This document shows positions 1 to 7,793 of a stretch of 12,020 bases of DNA, piece after piece. The notes beneath the pieces were generated by a model, which was given only the letters and a program-made list of their open reading frames with translations, had not been told where the DNA came from and did no database searches. The translations under genes and the position numbers were made by a program. Source of the DNA: Rhodoferax sp. (GTDB lineage: Bacteria > Pseudomonadota > Gammaproteobacteria > Burkholderiales > Burkholderiaceae); contig JAQGNA010000721.1 in assembly GCA_028292075.1 (NCBI GenBank), forward strand, positions 1-12,020. Direction: 5' to 3'. How positions within the stretch are numbered: the stretch's first letter is position 1; every line of letters starts with the position of its first letter.

Positions 1-170
1 AGGACAGCGGCATGGTGCTCGCCGACGCCCCCGTGGACGTACTCACTTCCATCCACCACAGGACCGGCCACCTTTCCGCGCTGGGCATGTTCGCCCGGCT
101 GCTCGCTGACTGCTATTCGCCCGGGGAGACCGCAGGCGTGCTGCAGGTTTGGAACAGGACCTGCAGCTGA
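1..170 (+). CDS. 3' end of an unidentified protein (partial)
   Basis: An open frame enters from the left edge (first full codon at position 3) and ends with TGA at 168-170, giving the last 55 residues of a protein that ends in VLQVWNRTCS. About 48 of the 55 codons end in G or C, the same bias as the certain genes downstream, which supports real coding. The stop overlaps the ATG of the next gene by one base (TGATG), so the two are probably translationally coupled. The visible tail has no membrane segment and no motif that I recognise. From its position it is probably another polysaccharide-biosynthesis gene, but that is inference from neighbours only. Confidence 0.7.
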   Translation, partial: DSGMVLADAPVDVLTSIHHRTGHLSALGMFARLLADCYSPGETAGVLQVWNRTCS

Positions 171-2557
171 TGGACACTCGCCGCAAAACCATGCCCGGCG
201 CCGCCCTGCGCACCAGGTGGGAGGAAGCCACCCTGCAGGCACGGCTGATGGTGATCGTCGCCGGCGTGCTGTTCGCCGCCACCCTCGCCTTCGGCGGCGT
301 GCTGGGTCCGGTCGCCATCCGCTGGCTGCAGGCCGACTGGTCCAGGCCCTTGTTCATGTGGGCGCCAGCGCCACGCATCCCCAAGGTGGCGATGCTGGCG
401 GCGTATGGGGCCGTGCTGGGCGCCGGTCTCCTTGGGATCGCCTTGTGTATCGCCATCGCCCGGGCGCAGCCCGCCACGCTCGAACGGCTTCGCGCCACCC
501 GCGGCCGGCTGTTGGCCGCCTTCCGCTGGCAACCCCGGACGGGCGCGTTGCTGCTCGTGCTGTGCGCGCTGCCACTGCTCTGGGCCACCGTGGTGCGGCC
601 CTTTCGGGTTCCCAACGAGTTCCTTTCGCTGCCGGCGCAGACCATAGGCGCCGACGGGGTGGTGCGGCAGAACCTGGAGTTCATCCGGAGCCATTCGATG
701 GAAGGCTTGTCGCTGCCGCGCTCTGACGGCAAGCAGCAGCCGCCCCTGCGCATCGGCTTGCGATCCGAGGCGGCAGTGGCGAGCAGCCGGGCGCTGGTCG
801 ATGAATTGCCGGAGAACTTCTGGCTGGACGTTCCGGCAGGGCAGCTGGAGGTCCACCGGATCGACGACCTCTCGCAGTACCAGGCCCTGCTGGCGATCTG
901 TGCCCAAGCGGACCTGCCGCGGCTGCAGAAGAAGTTCACTGACGACATGCGCGAGCTGCTGGCCTTCTCCATGCGCCAGTACAGCGCCGAGGAGAAGGAT
1001 TTCCTGCGCCGCAACCGCGACGAACTGGAAAGGGCGCTGGTCCTCGGCCGCTTTTTCTACCATCACAACTTCATCTTCCAGGCGGCGGTAACGCAGGCGG
1101 TGGATCCCTCCAGCACGGTGGGTTCGCAGTACGGCAAGGGACTGACCCAGGCTTTCGCGGCGGTCCTGCGGGCCACCCCCGAGCACCTGCGTTTCAACGC
1201 GTATCTGTTGATGCTGTACGCGTCCTATCCTCTCTACCTGCTGCTCGCCGTGCTGGTGGGCCGGGCGTGCGGCCTCACGCGCTGGCCGCTGACGTTCGTG
1301 GCCGCGGCCACCCTTTTCAGCTACGTCATGAGCGACGTCGAGACCGTGCGTCTCGGGGTGGGGCTGGCACCGTGGCGCCACATCCTCGACCTCGCCGTGC
1401 TATACGGCGTTTACCGCTTCGCCCGCACGTCGGGCTGGGTGAACTTTGCCTTGCTGGCGGCGCTGACCTGCGCCGGCGTGTACTGGTCACGCGAGATGGG
1501 CGCCTTCCTCGGCTTGTCGGTGGTCGGCGCGCTGATCGCCTACGCCGCGCTGAAGCGCAGTGCGGTTGACGGCGCCCGCGCCGCCTTGCTGCTGGTGCTG
1601 GTAGGCGCAGCCTTCGAGCTGTCGAACCCGAACGCGCAGACGCTCACGTCGGCCGTGCTGATGGGGGTCAACACGCCGGGGCTGCCTTTCGGGTCGGCCT
1701 TCGTCTGGCTCACCGCCGCTGTCGCCTGCGGCATGTTCGCCGGCTGGCTGTGGCTCTCGGGCCGCCTCCATCAAGCTGCCGCGCAACCCGTCCTGCTGCC
1801 CGAATGGACCGTCCTCGGTGCTTCCATCCTGTATGCCATCGCTTCGGGCATCTACCTGATGTACTACCCGCGCCCCCACCATCTCGCGCCCTATTTCCCC
1901 GCGATGGCGTTGGGCGCCGCGCTGGGGGCGAAGCTGCTGCAGCAGGCACTGCACGGCCGGGAACGGCTGCGACTGCAGCGCGCCTGCACAGTGGTCGTGG
2001 TCGCCCTGCTGGCTGGCACTGCGCTGCTCTCCGTCGTGCGAACGGCGGAAGTGCTGAAGGAGGAAAGGATCTTCCGCACACACGTGAATCACCCCTGGAG
2101 CTTCCCCGCGGGCCAGCTCACCAGCACGGGCGATCCGGCCTTGCTGCAGCAGGCGGTGGCGACGATCCGGGCGCGCGAGAAGGGCGCGAGGGTCGACATC
2201 CTTTCGCCCTGGGAAGTGGCGCTGCTGCCACTCGCCGGCAAGGGCAAGAACGGCCCGTTCGTGCTGTCCTTCGACAGCCTTGTGACCGAAGCGGAGGTGC
2301 TGCGCCTGCGCGACCACCTGCTGCACGGCGGCAGCGGTGTGCTGTTCGTCGACACGCGCATCATGGAGGGTGCGTACGAGAGTCCGATCTACCCCCAGGC
2401 CTACATGGACGATCGAGTTTACGCGGCAATGCTGCGAATCCGCGCCCACGCCATGCTCCGCCAAGTCTTCGCGCGGGTGGCCCCGTGCTATCGGCTGGAG
2501 GAGAAGGGGCCCCTGATCAGTACCTACGTGCGGGTGTCGAGCAGCTGCGGCGTCTGA
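170..2557 (+). CDS. Polytopic membrane protein, putative GT-C-type glycosyltransferase (795 aa)
   Basis: The protein has about 13 hydrophobic segments (near residues 26-48, 73-97, 126-143, 342-364, 373-391, 404-417, 424-438, 444-460, 469-485, 507-529, 547-566, 573-590 and 606-624). A charged soluble stretch lies at about 145-297 and a soluble C-terminal domain at about 630-795. This layout, multi-pass membrane with a C-terminal periplasmic-type domain, is typical of GT-C transferases, which use polyprenyl-phosphate sugars. Motifs SQYG (319-322), YWSRE (438-442) and YYPRPHHL (565-572) recur in the same order and spacing in the second half of the 1330-aa protein at 7794. I chose the ATG at 170 because it overlaps the upstream TGA and has AGGA at 156-159; a TTG at 149 would add seven residues. 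The gene overlaps the flippase gene by one base. Acceptor and sugar are unknown, and a polymerase role cannot be excluded. Confidence 0.8.
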   Translation: MDTRRKTMPGAALRTRWEEATLQARLMVIVAGVLFAATLAFGGVLGPVAIRWLQADWSRPLFMWAPAPRIPKVAMLAAYGAVLGAGLLGIALCIAIARAQPATLERLRATRGRLLAAFRWQPRTGALLLVLCALPLLWATVVRPFRVPNEFLSLPAQTIGADGVVRQNLEFIRSHSMEGLSLPRSDGKQQPPLRIGLRSEAAVASSRALVDELPENFWLDVPAGQLEVHRIDDLSQYQALLAICAQADLPRLQKKFTDDMRELLAFSMRQYSAEEKDFLRRNRDELERALVLGRFFYHHNFIFQAAVTQAVDPSSTVGSQYGKGLTQAFAAVLRATPEHLRFNAYLLMLYASYPLYLLLAVLVGRACGLTRWPLTFVAAATLFSYVMSDVETVRLGVGLAPWRHILDLAVLYGVYRFARTSGWVNFALLAALTCAGVYWSREMGAFLGLSVVGALIAYAALKRSAVDGARAALLLVLVGAAFELSNPNAQTLTSAVLMGVNTPGLPFGSAFVWLTAAVACGMFAGWLWLSGRLHQAAAQPVLLPEWTVLGASILYAIASGIYLMYYPRPHHLAPYFPAMALGAALGAKLLQQALHGRERLRLQRACTVVVVALLAGTALLSVVRTAEVLKEERIFRTHVNHPWSFPAGQLTSTGDPALLQQAVATIRAREKGARVDILSPWEVALLPLAGKGKNGPFVLSFDSLVTEAEVLRLRDHLLHGGSGVLFVDTRIMEGAYESPIYPQAYMDDRVYAAMLRIRAHAMLRQVFARVAPCYRLEEKGPLISTYVRVSSSCGV

Positions 2558-3870
2558 TGATCCGCAGCTATCCGGCGCTGATCGTCGCGGCGCAGCGTGG
2601 CTGGCAGGTGGCTGCGGGCTTGGTCACCTCGCTACTCATCCTGCATTTCCTGTCACCCGTGCAGCAAGGTTGGTACTACAGCTTCGTCAGCCTCGCCGCG
2701 TTTTTCACCCTGTTCGACATGGGTCTGTCGCTGATGGTCATCCAGCGCAGCGCTGCCCTCTTCACCAAGCTGCAGGGCACGGGCGGTGGCGGGGTGACAG
2801 GCGACAACGCCGAGTCCTTCGGCCAGCTGGCCTGGTTCGCCCACAGCTGGTATCGCCGCGCCGCCGGGGCCTACCTGCTGCTGTTGCTGCCGCTCGGCCT
2901 GTGGTTTTTCGCCGGGGTCCAGCCGGTGGGGGCGCCCGGCGACGCCGTGACAGGCCAGTGGCCGTGGCTGTGGGCAGCCCTGCTGGCGGCTACCGCCATC
3001 AACCTCTGGTTGCTGCCCTACCTGTCTCTGGTCGAAGGTGCCGGCGAAGTCGGAGTCATCTACACGCTGCGGCTCGGGCAAGGCGTGCTCGGTGCCGCGT
3101 CCTGCTGGTTGCTGCTGGCGGCGGGCGCCGGGGTCTGGGCGTGCGTCAGCGTGCCTGCGGCGGCCGCGGCGGTAGGGCTCGGTTGGCTCGTCTTGCGCCG
3201 GCCGGCGCTGCTGGCGCTCGCCTCGCGGCCGACCGCCAAGCCGCTGCCCTGGCGCACCGAGCTGTGGCCGCAGCAGTGGCGGCTCGCCGTCGGCTGGGGC
3301 AGCGGCTACCTGCTGACGCAGATCTACACACCTCTGCTGCTGCGGCTGGAGGGACCGAACGAGGCGGGCCAGATGGGCATCTCGCTGACGCTCGCCAATG
3401 CTCTTGCGCTGGTTTCGCAATCATGGCTGACACACCGCTATCCGGAAATGGCCGCGTGCGCCGCGCGCGGTGAGTGGGCCACCATGATGCGGGTGTTCGG
3501 CGCGGCCGCCCGCGTCTATGCCGCTGTGTACCTGGCGGGCTCGGCCCTGTTCTTCACCGTCCTGCTCGCCGCCGCCGACACCCCCTATGCCCAGCGCGTG
3601 CTGCCGTGGCAGGTGCTCTTGACGCTGTTCGCCGCGATCTTCCTGAACCAGTTGGCGACGGGCTTCGCCTTGGCCCTGCGCGCAGCGCGGCTCGAGCCCT
3701 TCGTTTGGATCAACGCGGCGGCTGCTGTGCTGTCGCTGGTGATCGGGGTGGCGATGCTGCAGCACACGGGCATGCAGGGGCTGGTGGTCACAATGCTGGG
3801 CGTGCAGGCGCTGTTTGTGCTGCCCGCGACGCTCGTGGTCTGGAATCGACGAAAAACTGCATGGACCTGA
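2557..3870 (+). CDS. Polysaccharide flippase-like membrane protein (Wzx/MATE-like superfamily)
   Basis: This 437-aa integral membrane protein would move a lipid-linked oligosaccharide across the inner membrane. I see about 12 hydrophobic segments, among them residues 38-60, 103-119, 136-157, 165-188, 192-213, 313-338, 347-372, 383-402 and 405-428. The N-terminal pattern, with FLSPVQQGWYYSF (31-43) followed by LFDMGLSLMVIQ (52-63), is the classic start of the oligosaccharide-flippase family, where a 'G.Y....S....F..DLGL' type motif is usual. The length is normal for the family. The gene starts at the ATG in TGATG, overlapping the preceding stop by one base. There is no clear Shine-Dalgarno site, so it probably relies on translational coupling. 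It runs 10 bases into the following glycosyltransferase gene. The open frame extends upstream to about 1750, but that part lies inside the previous gene and is not coding. A glycine-rich stretch (TGGGG, 75-79) sits in the loop after the second membrane segment. Confidence 0.85.
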   Translation: MIRSYPALIVAAQRGWQVAAGLVTSLLILHFLSPVQQGWYYSFVSLAAFFTLFDMGLSLMVIQRSAALFTKLQGTGGGGVTGDNAESFGQLAWFAHSWYRRAAGAYLLLLLPLGLWFFAGVQPVGAPGDAVTGQWPWLWAALLAATAINLWLLPYLSLVEGAGEVGVIYTLRLGQGVLGAASCWLLLAAGAGVWACVSVPAAAAAVGLGWLVLRRPALLALASRPTAKPLPWRTELWPQQWRLAVGWGSGYLLTQIYTPLLLRLEGPNEAGQMGISLTLANALALVSQSWLTHRYPEMAACAARGEWATMMRVFGAAARVYAAVYLAGSALFFTVLLAAADTPYAQRVLPWQVLLTLFAAIFLNQLATGFALALRAARLEPFVWINAAAAVLSLVIGVAMLQHTGMQGLVVTMLGVQALFVLPATLVVWNRRKTAWT

Positions 3871-4919
3871 CGCCCCGCCCACTCCTGACGATCGCGATTC
3901 CCACGTTTCGTCGAGCCCGGTACCTCGAAATGCACCTGCGACAACTCGCCAGGGAACTCGCGTTGGTGCCGCTCGGCAGCGTGGAGGTCATCGTCTCGGA
4001 CAACTGTAGCGACGACACCACACCGGAGGTGGTGCGGCAGGCGCTGGCCGGCGGTATGCCTCTGCGTTCACTGCGAAACGCCGAGAACATCGGCTCGGAC
4101 CGCAACACCGCGCAGTGTTTCGACGAAGCCGCGGGCGAGTACGTGCTGATCATGAGCGATGACGACCTGCTCGTGGACGGCATTCTCCCGCTGCTCTTGG
4201 AGAGACTAAGCGCTCGGGACGCCGGCGTCCTCCTGCTGCGATCGTTCGGCTACGACCACGATTTCAGGGCGGAGGCGCCCTCGGTGACCGGCACCTGGAA
4301 GGAATACCGGGACCCGGCCGATTTCCTCCAGCGTGCCGGTGCCTTGATCACGCTCATCTCGGCATGCGTGATCCACAAGGCAGCGCTCGAACCGATGGCG
4401 GCCAGCGAATTTGCGGGTGGCCACCTGGTGCAGCTCCACCTCGTCCTTCGTGCATTACTGCAGGCCCCGGTCAATGCCAGTTACGAGGGCTATGCTGTTG
4501 CTTGTAAACGCAACAATTCCGGCGGATACGAGTTTTCGCAGGTATTCGTCCAGGAGCTTGGCACAATCGTGGATAGCTACCGCAGCGCCGGCCTCAGCGA
4601 CCAGGCAGTGAGAAACCTCGAATCCCGGTTGCTCGCCGGTTATTACCCGTACAACGTATGGCGCCAGTTCCGCCTTTCGCCCCAGCAATTGAAAATCTCG
4701 CGTCAGCACTTCGAACAACGCTATTCCGGCCGTTGGCAGTACCACTTGCTGGTTCAACCGGTCTTCATGCTCCCCCGCCCACTGGCGTGGTTGTGGGGCG
4801 CGGCGGCGACGGCCGTGGGGCGCGCCGCCAGCGGCGACCTGCAGCGCGGCCTGGCCTTCGTGCTCTCGCGGCTGCGCCGCTTGACGCGACTCTCCGGACC
4901 TGACGGGCGCACCGAATGA
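3861..4919 (+). CDS. Family 2 glycosyltransferase, RfbV/abequosyltransferase-like
   Basis: A 352-aa cytosolic GT-A fold transferase that would add a nucleotide-activated sugar to a lipid-linked oligosaccharide. The GT2 signature is clear. LTIAIPTFRRARYL (9-22) is the first nucleotide-binding strand. VEVIVSDNCSDDTT (41-54) carries the conserved Asp of the second strand. ENIGSDRN (75-82) is the 'NIG.DRN' signature that I associate with RfbV-type enzymes. EYVLIMSDDDLL (93-104) holds the DXD metal/donor site. The region after residue 230 is less typical and basic, ending in a hydrophobic, Arg-rich tail (about 297-345) that could contact the membrane. The ATG at 3861 lies 10 bases inside the flippase gene; frame 3474-3860 upstream is flippase DNA read in another frame. 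The 3' half has noticeably lower GC than its neighbours. The donor sugar cannot be read from the sequence. Confidence 0.88.
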   Translation: MDLTPRPLLTIAIPTFRRARYLEMHLRQLARELALVPLGSVEVIVSDNCSDDTTPEVVRQALAGGMPLRSLRNAENIGSDRNTAQCFDEAAGEYVLIMSDDDLLVDGILPLLLERLSARDAGVLLLRSFGYDHDFRAEAPSVTGTWKEYRDPADFLQRAGALITLISACVIHKAALEPMAASEFAGGHLVQLHLVLRALLQAPVNASYEGYAVACKRNNSGGYEFSQVFVQELGTIVDSYRSAGLSDQAVRNLESRLLAGYYPYNVWRQFRLSPQQLKISRQHFEQRYSGRWQYHLLVQPVFMLPRPLAWLWGAAATAVGRAASGDLQRGLAFVLSRLRRLTRLSGPDGRTE

Positions 4920-5653
4920 AGAAGGACTGGACGGTCTCGGTGGTCAGCCACGGCCATCGGGACTTCGTGGAAGACCTGCTGCAGCAGATGGCGCAGCGCT
5001 GCCGTGCCTCGGTCTCGAAGGTGATCATCACCTGGGATCGCACCGATGAACCGCGTGCGGCGGCCCGGCTGCTGGCTGACATGCCCTTCCCCACCGAAAC
5101 CGTCGTCAACGCCCAGTCGCAGGGTTTCGCCGAGAACCACAACGCCGCGTTCTCACGCTGCGACAGCCGTTACTTCGCCGTGGTCAACCCCGACGTCGCG
5201 CTGGTCGAGGACCCCTTCCCGGCGCTCGCCGCCGCACTGGAACGCCCGGGTTGCGGCCTGACCTATCCCCGCCAGGTCGACGAGGCCGGCCGGTTCCAGG
5301 ACTACGAGCGGCCGCTGCCCGGCCCGCTGGAATTGTTTCGTCGCCGCCTCACCGGTCACGAGGATCCACCGCGGCGTGACTGGGTCAGCGGCGCCTTCAT
5401 GGCGCTGCGGCCCGAGGCGTTCAAGGCCATCGGCGGCTTCGACGAGCGCTTTCGCCTGTACTGCGAAGACGTCGACCTGTGCCTGCGGCTGCAGCTGGCG
5501 GGCTGGAAGCTGGAGCAGGCCGACTGCCAGGTGCTGCACTACGGGCAGCGCGCCAGCCACCGCTCCCTGCAGCACACCAGCTGGCACCTCCAGAGCCTGT
5601 TCCGGCTCTGGTTCTCGGACTCCTACCGCAACTACCAGCGGCAATTCCTCTAG
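4916..5653 (+). CDS. Family 2 glycosyltransferase, WbbL/rhamnosyltransferase-like
   Basis: A 245-aa GT2 enzyme. Landmarks in order are TVSVVSHGH (6-14) as first strand; QGFAENHNAAF (69-79), equivalent to the 'GFg.a.N.g' motif; YFAVVNPDV (86-94), where NPDV takes the place of DXD; and the long acceptor-side block from WVSGAFMALR (156-165) through GGFDERFRLYCEDVDLCLR (173-191) and LAGW (194-197). The 'F.lY.EDvDlc.R....G' pattern is the hallmark of the WbbL/rhamnosyltransferase group, so rhamnose is the most likely donor. This fits an rfbC fragment at the right edge of the window. The protein is somewhat short for the group and has no membrane segment, so it should be cytosolic or peripheral. 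It starts at an ATGA overlap (4 bp) with the previous gene and is the last gene of the operon. Its TAG stop lies in a palindrome shared with the opposing gene. Confidence 0.88.
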   Translation: MKKDWTVSVVSHGHRDFVEDLLQQMAQRCRASVSKVIITWDRTDEPRAAARLLADMPFPTETVVNAQSQGFAENHNAAFSRCDSRYFAVVNPDVALVEDPFPALAAALERPGCGLTYPRQVDEAGRFQDYERPLPGPLELFRRRLTGHEDPPRRDWVSGAFMALRPEAFKAIGGFDERFRLYCEDVDLCLRLQLAGWKLEQADCQVLHYGQRASHRSLQHTSWHLQSLFRLWFSDSYRNYQRQFL

Positions 5654-5659
5654 CGCTAG
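5650..5659. other. Perfect 10-bp palindrome holding both stop codons of two convergent genes
   Basis: CTAGCGCTAG is its own reverse complement. The TAG of the + strand glycosyltransferase (5651-5653) and the TAG of the - strand membrane protein (CTA at 5656-5658 on the + strand) both lie in it, with two bases between the genes. There is no room for a separate intergenic terminator. Just inside the - strand gene is only a weak 4-bp hairpin (CGGCAATGCCG, about 5671-5681) without a T-run. Transcripts of the two genes therefore probably overlap at their 3' ends. Confidence 0.6.
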
Positions 5660-7575
5660 CGGCTGTCTGGCGGCAATGCCGGGGCGATCGGTACGCCAGC
5701 GGCACCAGCGCGGGCATAGACGATGACCTCGAGCTTGTCGAGGTCCTTCACCCGCCCCACCTCGCGGATGCTGCCGTTGGCGACCAGCGCGTCGATCGCC
5801 GCGATGATGTCGCGCTGGCCCATGCGGCCGCCGGCACGGAACAGCCGCTCGTGGGTCGAGAACACCAGTTCGGGCAGCTGCGCGATCACCAGCACGGCGG
5901 GCGGAGCGGCGCTCATGTCGCGGGCGACGGTGCTCGCCTGCCGGTCACTCATGAAATCGAACCAGCTGACGACGGCGCCGTGGAATGGCGGCCGCTGCGT
6001 CAGCAGGTGAAACACGGGCATGTGGGGAAAAACGTAGATTGGATCGCCTGGTCTCGAGTGCTCCCGCACCAGGCCCGTGATGGTGGCCAGTCCCTGGGCC
6101 TTTGCAGGCGGCACGCACAGTCCGTGCAACACACCCTCGACCGACGCGCATTGCACCTTGCGCACATCCGGGCTTTCGATGGACCACCAGTAGTAAGGGT
6201 CGCGGAACTTGTGCTCCACAAGGTAGGCAGCGAAAGAGAGCAGCAGCGCCGCCGGCACCAGGGCCGGCAGCACGGTCGGGCCGGCCACGGCGAACCAGGC
6301 GCCGGCCAGCACTGCGACACCGAGGAAAGCGCTGATCTCGGACAGCCCCGCCGAGGTGCCATTGCCCCAGGTCAGCCCGAGCCCCAGCCACAGCACCAGC
6401 ACGGCGGCCGCGGTGAGGCGCCGCGGCCGCACCAGGAAGACCAGCAGGGCCAGCGCGCCGCCGAAGGAATAGAGGAGGACAGACCACAGGATGGCGCGGT
6501 TCAGCACCGCCATGCCCATGAACTCGGGCTCGCCGCAGCGCCCGCAGCCGCGGAAATAGAGCACCAGCACCAGTGCGGTCAGCAGCAGTGCACCGCCGGC
6601 TCCGACGATCGCCAGACCGCGGTCGCTGCGGGATGCCGGGCGCCACCGCCGCCAAAGGAGGCAGACCCCGAGCAGCCCCGCGCTAGCCGCCGCCCAGTAC
6701 GCCAGCAGCTTGAGCAGCAGCAAGGCATGGTGGCTGAATGACGCCCATTCCGTGTAGACACCGTGGAACCAGTTGCCCAGGGCCGCGGCCAAGCCGCCCT
6801 TGGCCCCGGCGGCATCGACCAGCACGTTTTGCACGAAAGGTTGCAGCGCATCGAAGAGTGCCAGCGCCGCCAGGGTGGCACACAAGGGGATCGCGCCGCC
6901 CAGGGACAGCCAGCCGAGCGGCGCGTAAGCGCGCAGACCATGGATGCGGACAGTGATCACCAGCATCGCCACACCGATCACCGCGATCACCATTCCCGCA
7001 TTGGAATGCTTGGTCAGCAGGGCGCAGGCGAAGCTCACGCCGGCCAGCAGCAGGTAGCGGCGAGCGGATGGCTCCGCCGCCGGTGCGCCGGCGAACTGCA
7101 GTCGCGTCCACTGCAGCAGCAGCGCGGTTCCCGCCAGCATGAAGACTGTCACCAGCTGCGTGAAGTCGTAGCCGATGAAGGCATTGCCGGATTGGTAATA
7201 CAGCAGGCCGACGGCCGCCGCGATGCCGGCGGCCCACACGGGGAAGAGATTGCGCAGCACCTGGAACAGCGCCAGCCCGAGCAGGCCCGTCAACAGCACT
7301 CCCAGCACGTGCAGGGGAAGCAATGCGGTGCCGAAGACCCACTGGAAGGCGGCCATCAGCATCGGGTACAGCGGCGGCAGCAGCAGCGGGAAATCGCGGT
7401 ACGGCACCGCCCCCTGCCCGATCAACCAGCCATAGGTGGAGAACCAGCCTTCGGTGATCGGATAGAAGGCATTCGTATAGAGCGCCTGGTACAAGAGAAC
7501 GGGTGCGATGCAGACGAGCGCCGCCACCATTGGCCGTGTGGCGAGCCGGGAGAGTGTCATCGGGGAATTATCCAT
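5656..7575 (-). CDS. Polytopic membrane glycosyltransferase, GT39/ArnT/PMT-like (639 aa)
   Basis: A GT-C style inner-membrane protein. After a first membrane segment (about 16-33) comes a short first loop, YPITEGWFSTYGWLIGQG (38-55), then VPYRDFPLLLPPLYP (57-71). In the GT39-like family this is where an acidic '(D)EG' motif and the 'PYRDF....PPL.Y' motif sit, and the acidic residue is thought to be catalytic. LTKHSNAG (187-194) matches the 'l.K.n.g' element seen after the mid-protein helices in this family. About 11-12 membrane segments precede a soluble C-terminal domain (about 455-639). The enzyme is expected to transfer a sugar from a polyprenyl-phosphate carrier on the periplasmic face; substrate unknown. 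The ATG at 7575 has GAGGGG 3 nt upstream, which decides it over a second ATG five codons later. A Cys-rich GCGRCGEP element (343-350) in a predicted loop is unusual. The gene is convergent with the operon to its left and divergent from the gene to its right. Confidence 0.8.
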   Translation of the reverse strand: MDNSPMTLSRLATRPMVAALVCIAPVLLYQALYTNAFYPITEGWFSTYGWLIGQGAVPYRDFPLLLPPLYPMLMAAFQWVFGTALLPLHVLGVLLTGLLGLALFQVLRNLFPVWAAGIAAAVGLLYYQSGNAFIGYDFTQLVTVFMLAGTALLLQWTRLQFAGAPAAEPSARRYLLLAGVSFACALLTKHSNAGMVIAVIGVAMLVITVRIHGLRAYAPLGWLSLGGAIPLCATLAALALFDALQPFVQNVLVDAAGAKGGLAAALGNWFHGVYTEWASFSHHALLLLKLLAYWAAASAGLLGVCLLWRRWRPASRSDRGLAIVGAGGALLLTALVLVLYFRGCGRCGEPEFMGMAVLNRAILWSVLLYSFGGALALLVFLVRPRRLTAAAVLVLWLGLGLTWGNGTSAGLSEISAFLGVAVLAGAWFAVAGPTVLPALVPAALLLSFAAYLVEHKFRDPYYWWSIESPDVRKVQCASVEGVLHGLCVPPAKAQGLATITGLVREHSRPGDPIYVFPHMPVFHLLTQRPPFHGAVVSWFDFMSDRQASTVARDMSAAPPAVLVIAQLPELVFSTHERLFRAGGRMGQRDIIAAIDALVANGSIREVGRVKDLDKLEVIVYARAGAAGVPIAPALPPDSR

Positions 7576-7793
7576 GCGCCCCTCGTGCGCGACGGCGCCA
7601 GCCTGGGGGGCAAGGGCGCGGCAGGCGCACTCCTATAATCCTCGCGCACCTGCCCCGAGCGCAAGCCACGGGAACATCCCCTTTGCCACATCGGACTCAT
7701 GCGAGCAGTCTTCCAATCTCCCGGGTCCGTGCCCAGGCAAGAACTGGCAACCGGCGCAATCGCGGGCAAGAAGCTGCTGCGGAACAAGTACCG
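7576..7793. other. Divergent intergenic region
   Basis: This is the only sizeable non-coding stretch in the window and separates two divergently transcribed membrane-transferase genes. It holds the ribosome-binding site of the - strand gene (GAGGGG, read on the - strand, 7579-7584), a perfect TATAAT on the + strand (7634-7639), a tiny hairpin GGGA-ACA-TCCC (7670-7680) and a possible short ORF (7699-7797). I could not find a convincing promoter for the - strand gene. Confidence 0.6.
7634..7639 (+). promoter_or_regulatory. Candidate -10 box (TATAAT) for the 1330-aa protein gene
   Basis: A perfect TATAAT stands out in very GC-rich surroundings, in the only divergent intergenic space of the window. 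Transcription would begin near 7646 and leave a leader of about 150 nt before the GTG at 7794. I see no good TTGACA-like -35 box at 16-18 bp spacing (the region reads CAAGGG), so an activator or an atypical promoter would be needed. The match could be chance. Confidence 0.4.

Noticed and set aside
113..1381. Long - strand open frame (422 aa) opposite the 795-aa membrane protein gene
   Set aside because: It is rich in Gln, Arg, His and Gly with no membrane or domain pattern, the usual look of antisense frames in GC-rich DNA. The + strand gene has clear hydrophobic helices.
1487..2464. Second long - strand open frame (325 aa) opposite the same gene
   Set aside because: Same low-complexity Gln/Arg/His composition and no recognisable motif; explained by codon bias of the + strand gene.
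1750..2556. Upstream extension of the flippase frame
   Set aside because: This part is Arg/Pro/Gly-rich, lies entirely inside the preceding gene in another frame, and the flippase family begins normally at the ATG at 2557.
3474..3860. Upstream extension of the RfbV-like glycosyltransferase frame
   Set aside because: The first GT2 strand begins 9 residues after the ATG at 3861, and the upstream part is the flippase gene read out of frame.
5479..6741. + strand open frame (420 aa) across the convergent junction
   Set aside because: It spans the end of one real gene and the antisense of another, is Gln/His/Arg-rich, and lacks any domain pattern.
7670..7680. Small inverted repeat GGGA-ACA-TCCC
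   Set aside because: Only four base pairs and no T-run or matching half-site elsewhere in the region; expected by chance.
7503..7793. Upstream extension of the 1330-aa protein frame
   Set aside because: It would overlap the start of the divergent gene and encodes Arg/Pro-rich sequence unlike an N-terminus of a membrane protein. GTG at 7794 directly precedes the first membrane helix.
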